This document shows positions 9,130 to 20,200 of a stretch of DNA of 30,415 nt, piece by piece. The notes beneath the pieces were generated by a model that saw only the letters and a program-made list of their open reading frames with translations, searched no databases and was not told where the DNA came from. A program made the position numbers and the translations under genes. Numbering within the stretch: position 1 is the first letter of the stretch; each line of letters opens with the position of its first letter. This DNA comes from Cudoniella acicularis (Eukaryota > Ascomycota > Leotiomycetes > Helotiales > Helotiaceae), in contig JAAMPI010000608.1 in assembly GCA_013054445.1 (NCBI GenBank), positions 1 through 30,415 on the forward strand, written 5' to 3'.

Positions 9130-12100
9130 TTAACCCCAAGTTCCACCACCACCACCTCTGCCCTGCCTCTTTTGTGCAGATAATCTCCAATCATCCTCAG
9201 CTGCAAATTTATTATACAGAGGTTGGATCTTCTCTGCTTTCTTCCGCTTGCTCAATTTGTCGGTAGGCGCAACCTTGAAAAAGCTGGGAGCAGCGTCAAC
9301 CAACCATTTAGGTTCAATCGAGGTTGTGACATGCATGTACTCCTTACTTGTAAGGACAAGCGTGTCGTATATAACCCATTCTGCCTGTTTGCCAAACAAT
9401 GCAGAGCTGGGATGTAGGTAAATAGGTGTACCTTCAATGAGAGTCTTGTACCCCTCTTGGGGGTCTTTCCTTGCTGAATTCCTAAAGAACCCACTGCAGA
9501 GAGCTTGCCGAACCTTTTGCGTATCACGATGGCAAGACACAATGGGATGCTTGTAGCGCTCCATAATCTTGACCAGTTGGTCGCGGACATCTTTCGCTCG
9601 GCGCATAGCACGAGCTTGAATGAAGTTTTCGAAACACCAAGGATTGGCGAATTTGTTCTGTTTCCAGCCATTGTATACATTAAGGAGGGTGAGATGATCG
9701 CCGTGAGGATCATGGAATTTTGCTTTCTTTTGATCGGCTTGCGTTTGCTTCTCCTTTGGACGATAAAATACTGTCGGCATCGACAGCATGGCTACAATGC
9801 TCAGAAGTTCGTCAGAACATCCCAAATCAACAGATGCAATCAGCACTTTGGCAAGAGATGGGTCCATCGGAAAGTCAGCCATCTTGCGACCCAATCGGGT
9901 TAGGAGACCTTCATCATCCAATGCCGAAAGAGTGTACAATTCTTCTAACGCAGTCAACATAGTATTCGTAGGTGGGGGATCCATGAAATCGAAGTGCAGA
10001 AGATCGTTGATACCCATGGCCTTGAGCATCAAAATTGTATTGGAGAGATTTTGCCGCTGAATGTCAGGTATGGAAGTGGGCAGCATTTCAGATTGGAAAG
10101 CAGCTTCCGTATACAGACGAAAGCACTTTCCTGGGCCGGTTCTCCCAGCGCGGCCTGCACGCTGCTTTGCTTGAGCCTGGGAGATTGGGGTGACAATAAG
10201 TGAGTCCATTCCAAGCTTTGGATCGTAAGCATTTTGCTTAACGAAACCAGGGTCAATGACATAATAGACGTGGTCGATTGTAATTGAAGTTTCCGCAATA
10301 TTGGTGGCAATCACAACTTTTCGGCTTCCTGGTGGTGCTGGATCAAAAATCTTACTTTGCATTTCGCTAGGCAATGCAGAGTACACAGGAAGAATAATAA
10401 GTTCCGGAACACTCGGGCCGAGCGCTTTCATACGCTCGAACAGAATTTCGCAACTTGTGTCAATTTCCTCTTGTCCAGTCAAGAAGAGTAGGATGTCTCC
10501 AGGAGGCTCTGTCAAGTGAATTTGCATCACAGTAACCAGTGCTGCATCCAGGTAATCAGACTCAGGTTCCCGAGAATACATTACCTCGACAGGGAATGTA
10601 CGTCCAGGAATTGAGAAGATAGGGCATTCGTTAAAGTAGCCGGAGAATTTATCTGCATCCAAGGTTGCGGATGTAACAATGACCTTGAGATCCGGACGAC
10701 GTTTTAATGTCTTCTTCAACAAGGCAAAGAGGACATCCGTAGCGATTGTACGTTCGTGAGCCTCGTCCAACATGATAACGGAATATCTCTTAAGATCAGG
10801 GTCCATAAGGATTTCACGTTGTAACATGCCGTCCGTCATGTACTTGATCTTTGTAGCCGGACTAGTGCAGTCTTCAAATCGAATTGTGTATCCGACTTCT
10901 TGGCCCAATTGACAGCCAACTTCCTCCGCAACACGCTTTGCAACTGACATAGCAGCAACACGACGAGGTTGTGTGCAACCGATCATACCGTCATTTGCGA
11001 ACCCAGCTTCGGCCAGGTATTGGGTGAGTTGCGTCGTTTTTCCAGAACCAGTATCACCGACCACGATCAATAATTGATTTGCGTGAACGGCCTTAATCAA
11101 CTCTGATCGAAACCTGAATACCGGGAGCGATTCTCTTTGCTGCTTGATAGTCATGTCCGTCCTACGTCCAAAAGATTGTTCCTTGTTCTGTGTCACTCGT
11201 TTCCATTCCGGAACTTCATCATTCGTAGGTGCTGGTTTAATGCTCTTCAAATCGCTGGCAAATCTCTTCTCGTCAGGAGCTGCCATAGGATCTTGCCATT
11301 GCGCAGAAAGGTCAACTTTTGAGCTTTCTTCTGCTGCTTTATCTTGAGCTTCTTGTTGTCTTAACTCTCTCCGGTCCTTTGCGAGGGTCGTTCCAGCCAT
11401 AGCAGCCCGATTCATAGATCCATCTGGCGCTTTGACCACTCTAATAGGAGATAATTCCAAAGATTGTTTGGTTTGCCCTGCTAGGAATGGCGGCTCCTCT
11501 TCTCGAAGCTCAATATCCACATCCTCCTCGAGCTCCATACCACCCTCGCCATTGATAGTAGCGTTGTACTCCTCATCCAGATCTGGATAATCAGAAGCTT
11601 TGACAACACCAGAAGCAATGAGTTGACGGATTTCCCAGCGCTCAGGAGAGGTCATTCTCTTTTTGTTTCTCCGTGAGTTTCCGGGTGTATTGCCTTCAAA
11701 AACGAATGCCTTGTCGTCGATCAAGCCGTACTCATCCTTTGATCCACCAAGTCGCTCCATATTCGCACCTGATTGTATTCTTGCCTGGGGTGCCAAATCT
11801 CTTCCGGTTTCCTGGTCTACGTCTTTCATCGAAAGCCCTATCCTTGTGCCTTCGATTTTGACAATTTTCACTTTAACCGGCTGGTCTCTAGTTAATAAAT
11901 CAGATGGATGATTCACACGTTGTCCTTCGACTAAGGCAGAGACGTGAACAAGTCCATCAACCCTCCCTTTCACCCCATGAATATTCACAAATGCCCCAAA
12001 ATCTTTCACTCCGGTGACATGACCATCGTAAACTTTGTACAATATAGGTTGGTCATCGATTTCAGGCGTAGGTGGCCGCTTGAATTGCTCATTTGTGACT

Positions 12101-12741
12101 TTTCTCCGTCGATTAGGCTTCCGCGCCCTGCCATAGTCATCTTCATCGTCATAGGCACGTTTCTTTCGTCTCCTGTCGTCTTCGAGAGAACGTGAGCGCG
12201 AACGATACCGCTCTTTTCTGCTACGGCCTCTATCGTGATCGTCGTCGGGACTTCGACTTCGTTTTTGGCTTGTCTTTCCAGACTTCTCGGTCCTCGCCTT
12301 GCTTTCCAACCCCTCGAGTAGAGCGAGTGTATCGTCGATAGCATCGGTGCCCGAATGTACGTTTCCGTTTATGGCGTCGTCCTCCACTTCATCCTGCCAT
12401 GGGATCTCCTTGTCCGGGAGCGCAAGTCCTCTAAATATCTTCGTCTTCTCCTCTGTCTTTCGCGATCCATTCTCAGACCGGTCTCCATTTCGGCTTTTCT
12501 TTCCCTTGAACTTTGGATGCATCGTCAGAACCAGGCGATCTATACTCTCGATCAGACTTTGCGGAAAGTCTGCCCCCATTGCCTCCAACTTCTTCTGGAA
12601 TTCCTCTAAAGTTTTGCATTCTGAATGTTGCGCAATAACAAACTCAGCGAGAGTTTTGTCGCTAATCCCAAGATGATTTTGAAGTTCCGATGTGACTTTT
12701 GAGACGAGGGAGAGAAGTTCGAGGGATTCGAGGTCGTCCAT
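9130..12741 (-). CDS. prp22: pre-mRNA splicing DEAH-box ATP-dependent RNA helicase Prp22 (DHX8)
   Basis: This is a 1203-aa intronless gene. The start is ATG 12741 (MDDLESLELLS); ten further in-frame codons upstream are leader. Prp22 releases spliced mRNA from the spliceosome and proofreads exon ligation in the nucleus. Domain order: a conserved N-terminal helical region (1-90), an RS/basic region (about 165-225, RSRSRS), an S1 RNA-binding domain (about 232-305, VTGVKDFGAFVNIHGVKGRV), then the helicase core. The core has GDTGSGKTTQ (Walker A, about 562), TQPRRVAA, DEAH (about 660), SAT, TNIAETSITIDHV and QRAGRAGRTGPGKCFRLY. HA2/ratchet and OB-fold domains follow, ending in a Gly-rich tail (GRGGGGGTWG). 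Length and S1-DEAH order are diagnostic of Prp22 rather than Prp2, Prp16 or Prp43. All catalytic motifs look intact. Confidence 0.97.
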   Translation of the reverse strand: MDDLESLELLSLVSKVTSELQNHLGISDKTLAEFVIAQHSECKTLEEFQKKLEAMGADFPQSLIESIDRLVLTMHPKFKGKKSRNGDRSENGSRKTEEKTKIFRGLALPDKEIPWQDEVEDDAINGNVHSGTDAIDDTLALLEGLESKARTEKSGKTSQKRSRSPDDDHDRGRSRKERYRSRSRSLEDDRRRKKRAYDDEDDYGRARKPNRRRKVTNEQFKRPPTPEIDDQPILYKVYDGHVTGVKDFGAFVNIHGVKGRVDGLVHVSALVEGQRVNHPSDLLTRDQPVKVKIVKIEGTRIGLSMKDVDQETGRDLAPQARIQSGANMERLGGSKDEYGLIDDKAFVFEGNTPGNSRRNKKRMTSPERWEIRQLIASGVVKASDYPDLDEEYNATINGEGGMELEEDVDIELREEEPPFLAGQTKQSLELSPIRVVKAPDGSMNRAAMAGTTLAKDRRELRQQEAQDKAAEESSKVDLSAQWQDPMAAPDEKRFASDLKSIKPAPTNDEVPEWKRVTQNKEQSFGRRTDMTIKQQRESLPVFRFRSELIKAVHANQLLIVVGDTGSGKTTQLTQYLAEAGFANDGMIGCTQPRRVAAMSVAKRVAEEVGCQLGQEVGYTIRFEDCTSPATKIKYMTDGMLQREILMDPDLKRYSVIMLDEAHERTIATDVLFALLKKTLKRRPDLKVIVTSATLDADKFSGYFNECPIFSIPGRTFPVEVMYSREPESDYLDAALVTVMQIHLTEPPGDILLFLTGQEEIDTSCEILFERMKALGPSVPELIILPVYSALPSEMQSKIFDPAPPGSRKVVIATNIAETSITIDHVYYVIDPGFVKQNAYDPKLGMDSLIVTPISQAQAKQRAGRAGRTGPGKCFRLYTEAAFQSEMLPTSIPDIQRQNLSNTILMLKAMGINDLLHFDFMDPPPTNTMLTALEELYTLSALDDEGLLTRLGRKMADFPMDPSLAKVLIASVDLGCSDELLSIVAMLSMPTVFYRPKEKQTQADQKKAKFHDPHGDHLTLLNVYNGWKQNKFANPWCFENFIQARAMRRAKDVRDQLVKIMERYKHPIVSCHRDTQKVRQALCSGFFRNSARKDPQEGYKTLIEGTPIYLHPSSALFGKQAEWVIYDTLVLTSKEYMHVTTSIEPKWLVDAAPSFFKVAPTDKLSKRKKAEKIQPLYNKFAAEDDWRLSAQKRQGRGGGGGTWG

Positions 12742-13450
12742 GATTGCTGTGTAGTTGGTTGGTGAGTACACAACTTTTTTGGCCAGAACTTTGATGCGGC
12801 GCGGCTATTTGATCGCGTAGATTACCGATTACTGAATTTAAAGCAGCTCCACCTCGTGATAGTGTCTAGGTTCCTAAGTGCCTCGGGGCTTTGAAATTGA
12901 AATCATGTTATCACAAAGAAAATAGGGCCTCCAAACATCCCTTACGCTAAACTTGATAATTTAGTTGCACACGAGGTTAGAGTTCGTAAAAAACTAACAA
13001 ATTTCTGCCAATTCGCCACTAATCGTTTTCGGGAATTCGGGTGCTGCTTTAACCTCAGGATGGCAAGGCTTGATTGAACAACAGGAAAGTTATCCGAGTG
13101 ATACCGGCCCTGAATTCACTACGAAAATTTGACAATATTCGAGCATCATGAGGACTGTCAATTTGTCACCTAGCTATAATGCCATCAGTTGATGGATTTT
13201 AGCCGAGCTCAGTTTCTCAAGCTGAAAGGCCTAGCCCTTGCCTAGGTGGGCTTGCTTGCAACCGTGCAACGGCAGCAGCCTCTTGCAGTTTGGCGTACTC
13301 GTCGGTGCCTATAAATGTGTTTGTCCTTCCCTTCATTGCCCGACCCTCCCTAAGCCAGTTCTTCTCCATCTCAAACAGGACCCGCTACGCACTATCAGCA
13401 ATCTGTGGAGGCTAATTAATAACACCAAATTTGCCATCAAATCTATCACC
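12742..13450. promoter_or_regulatory. divergent promoter region, prp22 / F-box-like gene
   Basis: These 709 bp separate the start codons of two divergent genes. The plus-strand frame of the downstream gene is open from 13238 but begins with GTG, and its first 71 codons look like untranslated leader. A TCTAGGTTCCTAAGTGCC motif lies at about 12864-12881. I see no RNA gene here. Confidence 0.45.
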
Positions 13451-14236
13451 ATGGAGCTCGATCGGCGCCAACCGTCACACCAAGATACTCCCAAGAAACC
13501 AATGTCGATACTCCTTGAAACTCTACCTGGCGAGATACGCAACGCAATTTTTGAGATGTGTATTGTGGCGGCTTTAAAACAACCCAACACCTCGAAAACA
13601 TCCTCTCTAGTCTCTACAGAAATTCCGAAAACACGCAATGTAACGGTTTCCATTTTCCCCCGTTGGCATGATCCAATCTTTATGCGTACCGAGGGGCTGG
13701 GACCGCTTCCGCTACTGTTTGTCAACAAGCAGATTTACAAGGAGCTATCATATCTCATTTACTCGAACCTTGATCAAGTATCGATCGGAGGATATCCACT
13801 GAATTTTCCGAACGAGAATCCAAATCACCGCTGGGCACTCGTCTACTCACGTCTAGAAAAGCTACCAGGGGTTTTGAAACGCACGAGAAAAGTCAAGGTA
13901 TCGATGCCATATTTCCACGTGAACTTGCACCGTGGCTATTGGATATCTCTCAGACTTCCACCACCAAAAATATCCACAAAAAATATCAACCCGTGGAAAG
14001 TAGTGCCAGGCTTACAAGCATTTCTAAGCACCTTCGAAGCTCTAACGGATCTTGAGATTAGAGTTACTGTCGAAGACCGACCACCGCCAGACTTTGAGGG
14101 ACTCTTACCAATTTATGATATGTGTGGGCAGAGGACTGCCGTCGTCTTAGGTGATCCACTTGGAAGATGGAATCCTTCTGTTGGCACATGGAACGTTGCA
14201 TGGGAAAATTGCTTGAGGAAAACCGGTCGGCTTTGA
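13451..14236 (+). CDS. F-box-like (LPxEIRNxI) hypothetical protein
   Basis: This is a 261-aa single-exon product. The start is ATG 13451 in context ATCACCATGG, a near-perfect fungal start. Near the N terminus is ILLETLPGEIRNAIFEMCI (about 17-35), the LPxEIRNxIy signature of F-box-like proteins that are abundant and mostly uncharacterised in Pezizomycotina. It is followed by a conserved-looking PLLFVNKQIYKELSYLIYS (about 84-102), the usual 'VCRQIYxE' element, and a LTDLEIRV strand. There is no membrane segment or signal peptide. Such proteins may act as substrate adaptors of SCF ubiquitin ligases, but no partner can be deduced. It converges on the NDUFS4 gene, tail to tail, 533 bp away. Confidence 0.75.
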   Translation: MELDRRQPSHQDTPKKPMSILLETLPGEIRNAIFEMCIVAALKQPNTSKTSSLVSTEIPKTRNVTVSIFPRWHDPIFMRTEGLGPLPLLFVNKQIYKELSYLIYSNLDQVSIGGYPLNFPNENPNHRWALVYSRLEKLPGVLKRTRKVKVSMPYFHVNLHRGYWISLRLPPPKISTKNINPWKVVPGLQAFLSTFEALTDLEIRVTVEDRPPPDFEGLLPIYDMCGQRTAVVLGDPLGRWNPSVGTWNVAWENCLRKTGRL

Positions 14237-14769
14237 GGATATTATCTTTCGCCTATGAAGATTTGTTCGCACCATCTCCGGCTTGACTGCTTGCATAGCA
14301 AGCATATATTCCACCAAATATTTTCAAACACTTGGCATTTTCCTCCCGCTTTACTTTCTATAACCAGACAGCACTTAAGCACCAAGAAAGACACCCAAAA
14401 ACTGGTTGTTCCAGAGGCATCAGGAGGAACAGGCAGAAAGAAAAAAGGAAGAAAATATGAGGTATGAAGCATGGAAATGCCTTGCTGTATCAGTACACTT
14501 ACCCACAATTAGCTCCTCCCTGCCCTAGCCGCCATCTGTGTATGTTACCTGGATTGAGTGTCCGCCTCGTTAAAATTAAGATAGTAGTATTTAATGGGAG
14601 TTCGGGGTATTTGGGGGAAATGGTCTTCGCGATATCCGACTGAAATTGGAGGCCTTGCAAGTCACCGTTTAACATAGCCTCATTAGCTTCATCTCCACAA
14701 AAAGCCTGGAACTGAACCAGCATTGCATATCGACTCTCTCTGACCATCTTATGTACAAGTGCAAATTTT
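14237..14769. other. convergent 3' intergenic region
   Basis: This stretch lies between the stop codons of two convergent genes. An 82-codon minus-strand open frame at 14499-14747 and others have no motif and look like 3' UTR. No gene is supported. Confidence 0.5.
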
Positions 14770-15499
14770 CTACTTCGTCCGGATATGTTTCAGCTTCTTA
14801 TCCGACCATAGGAAGTTGTTGGCATAAGCTTTCGGTGCTATTTTCCGCGTGTTGGGCTCCTGGACAAAGTACTCGTAACCTTGCTTCTCCGCAAATCGAA
14901 TAGCATCATCCTTTGATTTGAAATTAAGATGTGTGCCCTGCATAAAGTCCGCTGATGATTGCCAACCCATCAACGGATTTTCCCATCGATGGCCTTTTGA
15001 TAATATGTCCCAGTCCATGCGCCAGTGGTGGCCGTGCCAATCACCGGATTGTGTTGCAGTTTTGGCTGGTCGATATATACTGTACAGGGTTAGGCCTTAA
15101 CCAATTCGTAGTAGCAAAGTCGAACACATACCGAACAGTTCTTGCTTCAAGTTCAATTGGAGCTCCAGATAGTACGGCTGCTGGCAATACCTCGCCATCC
15201 TCACTGCCGTTCATAACTCGCTTTGGGATAGGAGAGAAGGTTCTGAGATGATTAGTTTGAGCTATAGCTGCAAAACAGCGGACTCACGATGATGCCTGGT
15301 CTACCTCCGCAGCATAGTCAGGTTGATTGTGTCGAGGGGCCTTTTCTTCATGGCTGACTACCGCACTACTTGAAGTTGTGACGGGGTTTGATAGCGCAGC
15401 GTTGCTATCGAATCGTACAGCGCCGGGTATCGATCGTCGTAATGATGGGGCTCCTGCTCTGAGCAGACGACCCCCAATTGAAGGCCGTAGTAGCGACAT
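14770..15499 (-). CDS. NDUFS4: mitochondrial complex I 18/21-kDa subunit, NDUFS4 homologue
   Basis: Three exons (15288-15499, 15132-15242, 14770-15079) with introns of 45 bp (15243-15287, GTGAGT...CTAAT...CAG) and 52 bp (15080-15131, GTATGTG...ACAG) give 210 aa. The start is ATG 15499; a TTG seven codons upstream is not used. The N terminus is a mitochondrial presequence rich in Arg/Ser/Leu (MSLLRPSIGGRLLRAG). The body carries the family signature: RIYRPAKTATQSGDWHGHHW, then WDILSKGHRWENPLMGWQSS and KDDAIRFAEKQGYEYFVQEP, ending FLWSDKKLKHIRTK. The protein is an accessory subunit of NADH:ubiquinone oxidoreductase located near the N-module in the matrix arm. It is transcribed divergently from atp17 across a 268-bp gap. 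Confidence 0.96.
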
Positions 15500-15767
15500 T
15501 TGGTACTTCAGCTCCCTCAATTCTGCTGAAGGAGAGCTCTCTATGTCGTCGTTGTTGTTGAATGAACGCGGCTAACAGGTTACCAGGGTCGCTTAGCGCC
15601 AGATGATCGATGGGCTAGCTCGGTGAACTTCAAGGACTTCACAAGTATCCGCAACGAATTCGCCAGACACCCCTCTACACTCCATCAAGACACTCAATCG
15701 AGGTGGGTATTACTCGTGGACCCCCAAACACTGGCTGCTAAAGATTTGCATTGCAATTGGGCTGACA
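15500..15767. promoter_or_regulatory. compact bidirectional promoter, NDUFS4 / atp17
   Basis: Only 268 bp separate the start codons of two divergent nuclear genes for mitochondrial oxidative phosphorylation. Both promoters and both leaders must fit here, so shared control is likely. I can see CT/GA-rich stretches but no motif I can name with confidence. Confidence 0.6.
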
Positions 15768-16383
15768 ATGTCGGTAGCCATCAAGATGAGCTTCGTCACC
15801 CGTCGGGCGCTTTCCACCCTCATTCCACCCAAGGTAAGCTTTCCATGTAATCCATATCGTGTTGTAACACTCTACTAACCTACTGCAGGTGGCCTCGCCA
15901 TCCGTAAGTTACCCCTTCGCAAGGACCGCTCTCGAGCAGATCCTCCGTTGAACCGCGGTCCCATACCGAAAGCCGAGAGTCAAGAAAATGGAATTGGGGG
16001 GACTATGAGCTGATGAGAATTAGGGACTTGGTGCCGCACAAGATGCCGCTCGAATGCAACGCGTAGTCAGCTTCTATGAAAAACTTCCTCGGGGAGCCGC
16101 TCCAGAAATCAAGGCAAAGGGTCCATTTGCCAGATACCAAGCCCGTTACTTCGGAAAGAACCCCTCTGCCACCCGTATGTCCAGATCAAACACTTCTATT
16201 ATTCCTTGTGCGAAGTTTGCTGACCTATCTGGTTGTATATAGCCATCATTCACGCCATTATTTTCCTCGTTGGCATCGGCTACGCTCAGAATTACTACTT
16301 CCATCTTCGTACGACTTTCCCCATATCGCTGTCTAAGTCTAAGCTAACAAAGTCAAGGCCACCACAAGAACAACGCTCATTAG
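15768..16383 (+). CDS. atp17: mitochondrial F1Fo ATP synthase subunit f (Atp17)
   Basis: Five exons give 107 aa: 15768-15833, 15889-15903, 16024-16174, 16243-16308 and 16358-16383. Introns are 55, 120, 68 and 49 bp, all GT-AG; frame and length check exactly (324 nt). Exon 2 is a 15-nt microexon encoding VASPS. The protein matches yeast Atp17: RRALSTLIPPKVASPS (presequence end), RVVSFYEKLPRGAAPEIKA, then FARYQARYFGKNPSA. A membrane helix (HAIIFLVGIGYAQNYYF) leads to the family terminus HLRHHKNNAH. It is a peripheral-stalk/Fo subunit in the inner membrane. ATG 15768 was chosen as the first AUG with A at -3; ATG 15786 (MSFVTRR), six codons on, is an alternative start. Confidence 0.95.
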
Positions 16384-17250
16384 ATATGGATCGGACTGTA
16401 GAGGGAGGGCATGTGTTACTAGGTTGTAAATAGGGCTTAGAGGAATATTAAACGATTCGCGGACGCAAATACCGGGTTTTTTTGGTGAAACATTACAGGT
16501 TGCGGAGTACGGATCAACTCCTCTAATCACTCCTATGGCCGACAACTGTCAGAAGTGTTTTGAAGTAATGCAATTTGTCCAGGGTTCCCTTGATCTATCA
16601 ACCACGGGACTCATATGACCACGCCTGAACAAAAAGTCGAGAAAGCGCAAGTAAGAGCTAAGCAGCCTTAAACATCACGAAGACAGTCGCTGCCTTTGCT
16701 TCCTGTCGATTGCGTCTTATTTGTAAAATCCGATACTAAAATAATATCAACATTATTTCGCCTCGTATATACACAGGCATACTCTTTTTTTCATTATAAA
16801 ATGGTTGAAAACGGAGACCGCAAACTAGCCGCGAAGACAGTGTAATTAAATAGAAACAGTTGGATCATGAGTGAATCTGAAATGTTTCTGATCCAAAAGC
16901 TTTGTTCAGACATCTCGGTTCTCCGAGTGTTATTGAAAACTACCTCGAAAAGTACCCTTGGACCTAGGTAGCGTGAATAACGCGCTAAGCCGAATCGAGC
17001 TGTGTCGTACCGTACCTTTCAAAGCTGGACTGGAGCATACTCTCGACTTCAGTCACGACCATACCACTCATATCCGCCCCTCCACACCATTTAGGAGCCA
17101 GTCCATCTCGTACTCTTGTCGCCGCTGCGACTACTAATAATCTTTTCCGTCACGAACCCCTCAAGCGCATCGGTCCAAGCCTTCCAGTCACGAAAAACGG
17201 GCCAACGCATGCGCAGCTTCTGGAACACACACAAACAACTCTGAAGACGT
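16384..17250. promoter_or_regulatory. upstream region of RGG-protein gene
   Basis: These 867 bp between atp17 and the next plus-strand gene contain no supported gene. A GGACCTAGGTAG motif lies at about 16969-16980. The last 150 bp are pyrimidine-rich with CA-rich runs (CACACACAAACAA, about 17226), typical of a fungal leader. Confidence 0.45.
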
Positions 17251-20200
17251 ATGATGGCAACTGAAGCCACTTCTGAAATCCTTGCGACGTCGTCTACAAC
17301 ACCTGATCATGAGCTGGTGCGTCTGCAAGAAAATCCCATCCCAAAATTCGCTGTGCTGACTTGCGCTCAGAATACAACTGAAACCCCGAGCCAAGATGTC
17401 TCCTCGACTGATCTCCCTCTCGTAAACGGAAATACTGTTGCCGATAAATATGAGGTTAAGCAAGATACAGAGAATGTCGAAGCAAATGTCAACTCGGCGG
17501 AGGTCAGTGTTAGTGGAGGATCGGATACTGAGACTTCGAAAGCGGAAACCTCGAAAACCCAAACGGATGAGAAAGGCCACGTCCGAACCGCGTCTACTGT
17601 AAAGAAGCTTACATCATTCAAACCTGTCTCGGTCAACAAGACTTTCCTTGCCGCCAAAGGCACAACACCAGTTTTAACCTCCAAATTGGGGGAGAAAGGA
17701 TCCGCTGGCCCCGTGGCTGCTCAGAGCGGTCCATCCGCAAGCACAGTACTGAGGCCGAGGTTGGTCGCAAAATCAGGAAGTAGTCTTCGTGATTCTGCTC
17801 CTCGAAGCTCGGCTACTCCAAATGGGAGCAAGGTGGGCGCCGCTCCGGATGCGAGCGCTGTATGGAATAAGAACAGGCGTACGTCACATCTAATATAATT
17901 TTTGCTCACTCCGCTAACATAACTTTAGCTGCTCCGCCTCCGGAGCCGAAGCGCTTTACAGATGAAGAACTGAAGCAACGATATGGGATTCACCTGGCTA
18001 CGAGATTACAGTCCGATGATCCAGGCAAAGAAAAGAACTGGGCAGACATTGATGATGACGATGATGATTGGGCACCAGAAACCATTGAATGGACTGATGG
18101 AACCAAGATAACTCTACCGCAAGCCGACGAAGCTCCTGTGCCAACTCCAGAGACTGCTCCTGCACCAGCACCAGCTGTCAAAGATGCGAAGCCCTCTGAA
18201 GCACCAAAACCGAAGTCCCCAGCTCCTCCACAACAATCGGCTTCGCCGACCGTCAAACCAAGCGGATTTGGATCTGGACGAGCTGGTCTTGTGCTTAAGG
18301 GTGCCACAGAGAAGCCAACTCTCGTTGCCAAGCCACCTGGACCTCCTACGCCAGTCAAATCGCCATGGGCTCCTTTACCACCAGTAGACAAGGTTGCACC
18401 CCTTGCGATCGATATCCCCCAAAATCAACAGCAGCAGCAGAGCCGCTTTAGTCAGAGAGACCCTCATGGATTCCAAGCAATGCCTCCACCAGCGAAGGAA
18501 ATTGCTCCCGATGATTTTAGCCGATCGTGGAGAGACGGAAACGCAAACACGAGCAGAGAATTATACAATTCGCAGTCTGGCAGATATGAGCCAGTAAACG
18601 ACAGTCGAAGAGGTTCTACCCGCGACACACACTCCCGGCAGCTGCGGTGCTGCAGAGACCTCAACAGGATGGACCCGCAGAGCCTTCTGCTGCGTTTCAG
18701 ACCATCGCGCTGGAGGCCAAGATGCTGCGTATGGCCGTCGCCGGACTTCCTCAAATGTTAGTGGAGGCAGCGGAAACTTTGTTAGGAGGATGAGTCGAGG
18801 TCACGAGATGCCGCCTCATGAGATGTTGAATGTTCGCAGAGGCTCATTGGCTGCCGTAAGCGACGCGCCTTCCTCGCCCCGAGGCTTCTCACCTTCCGGC
18901 CAAAACCAGAGTCAACGCGGCTACCAAAATCAACACCAAACATGGCAATCGCGCGCATCGCCCGTTGTTAGCCATCCTTCGCCCCAATCTGTTCACGGTC
19001 AAATTGTACCTTCCGCCTCAGGCTCAGTCGACGGCCAGAGTTTACCAAGTCAACCAGTACCACAAATTCCCTCCGATGACCAGGTCTTCGAGGAGCAGAA
19101 GAAGCGAATGCTGAAGGCGCGTGAGCTAGCCATCAAGAGAAGACAAGAGGAAGAGGCTAAAGAAGAGGCTGCGAGAAAAGAGCGCATTCGCATCAAGCTT
19201 GAAGCCATGGGCCCTCCTCCAGAAACCAAAAAGAACAAGGACACTCCAAAGCAAGAAAAGGCAGTGCCGACTCAGATTCAATCTCGAGAATCAATGGATG
19301 CTGCGCCTGTTGAGCCCAAAGCTGAGGAATCAGAAAACGCAAAAGTAAATGCCTCGGGACCCGTGCACGAGCCAACCACTGCATCTAGCAATCCAGATAT
19401 CAAAGAGAACCACGTTGACAATTCTTCTCCGGACAATCGCACTAATGGAATCCACACCGAAGATGTTGCGACCAAATCTCCATCAACCCCAGCTGTCGCT
19501 TCACAAAGCCATCAAGACTCTAAGTCTTCGCAGCCCTGGCAAAGCAGTTCAGCTTCGAGCTCAGATCGATATCAACCTACAGGTCCTTGGGCTCCACCAG
19601 GCCAACAACAATCTTCTAGAAGTGTTTGGGGACCTCCGCCGAGCACTGACAGGACGCTTGGTAATGGAACTTTCAACTCAGAATTGAGCAGAGTGCCAAA
19701 TATGCACCAATCTTCTCATCCTGGCCCAATTGGACCTCCAAATGCTAATCACAATAACAATGGGCAATTTTCGCAAGGCCGTGGTCGTGATGCATATGGC
19801 TCTAGACCAGCTCCCATTGGTCCACCCAACAGAAATCGGGATCAATATAATGAAGAGAAGCGCCGTCTGGTTGCCTCGAGTGGATGGGCTCTGGCGCCAG
19901 AGAAAATTCAGCAGGAGGAGGCTGTCCTCCATCAGCAGCAAGATCTGGAGCGTGCTCAAAAGCGAGACATGGAAGACAAAGGCCTCGTTGCTGAAGTGGT
20001 TCAGCCAGTGTACAAGGATACTTGGCGCCAAGTAGGCCTAAATGATGATGGATCTCGTACGAAGACGCAAGTTGTCCATAAAGACATCATTGACCCTTCA
20101 GGGCCAGCAAATGCTGCCCCAAAACCTTATCAAGGAAAGGCTACAGAAGATGCCACTGCACGACCGGGATTCAACGAAGATTCTGCCCGCCGCCATCAAG

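Noticed and set aside
9223..12676. Many open frames opposite or overlapping prp22
   Set aside because: They are shadows of the strongly conserved helicase frame and have no motifs of their own.
13238..13450. N-terminal extension of the F-box-like protein
   Set aside because: It begins with GTG and reads as non-conserved leader; ATG 13451 has near-ideal context directly before the LPGEIRN motif.
15623..15767. Upstream extension of the atp17 first exon
   Set aside because: It starts with GTG and lies in the shared promoter; the family N terminus fits the ATG at 15768 or 15786.
18644..18700. 54-bp intron (GTGCTG...TTTCAG) to explain the frame changes in the RGG-protein gene
   Set aside because: Its length is a multiple of three, so removing it leaves the first frame, which still stops at 18759; there is also no good branch site.
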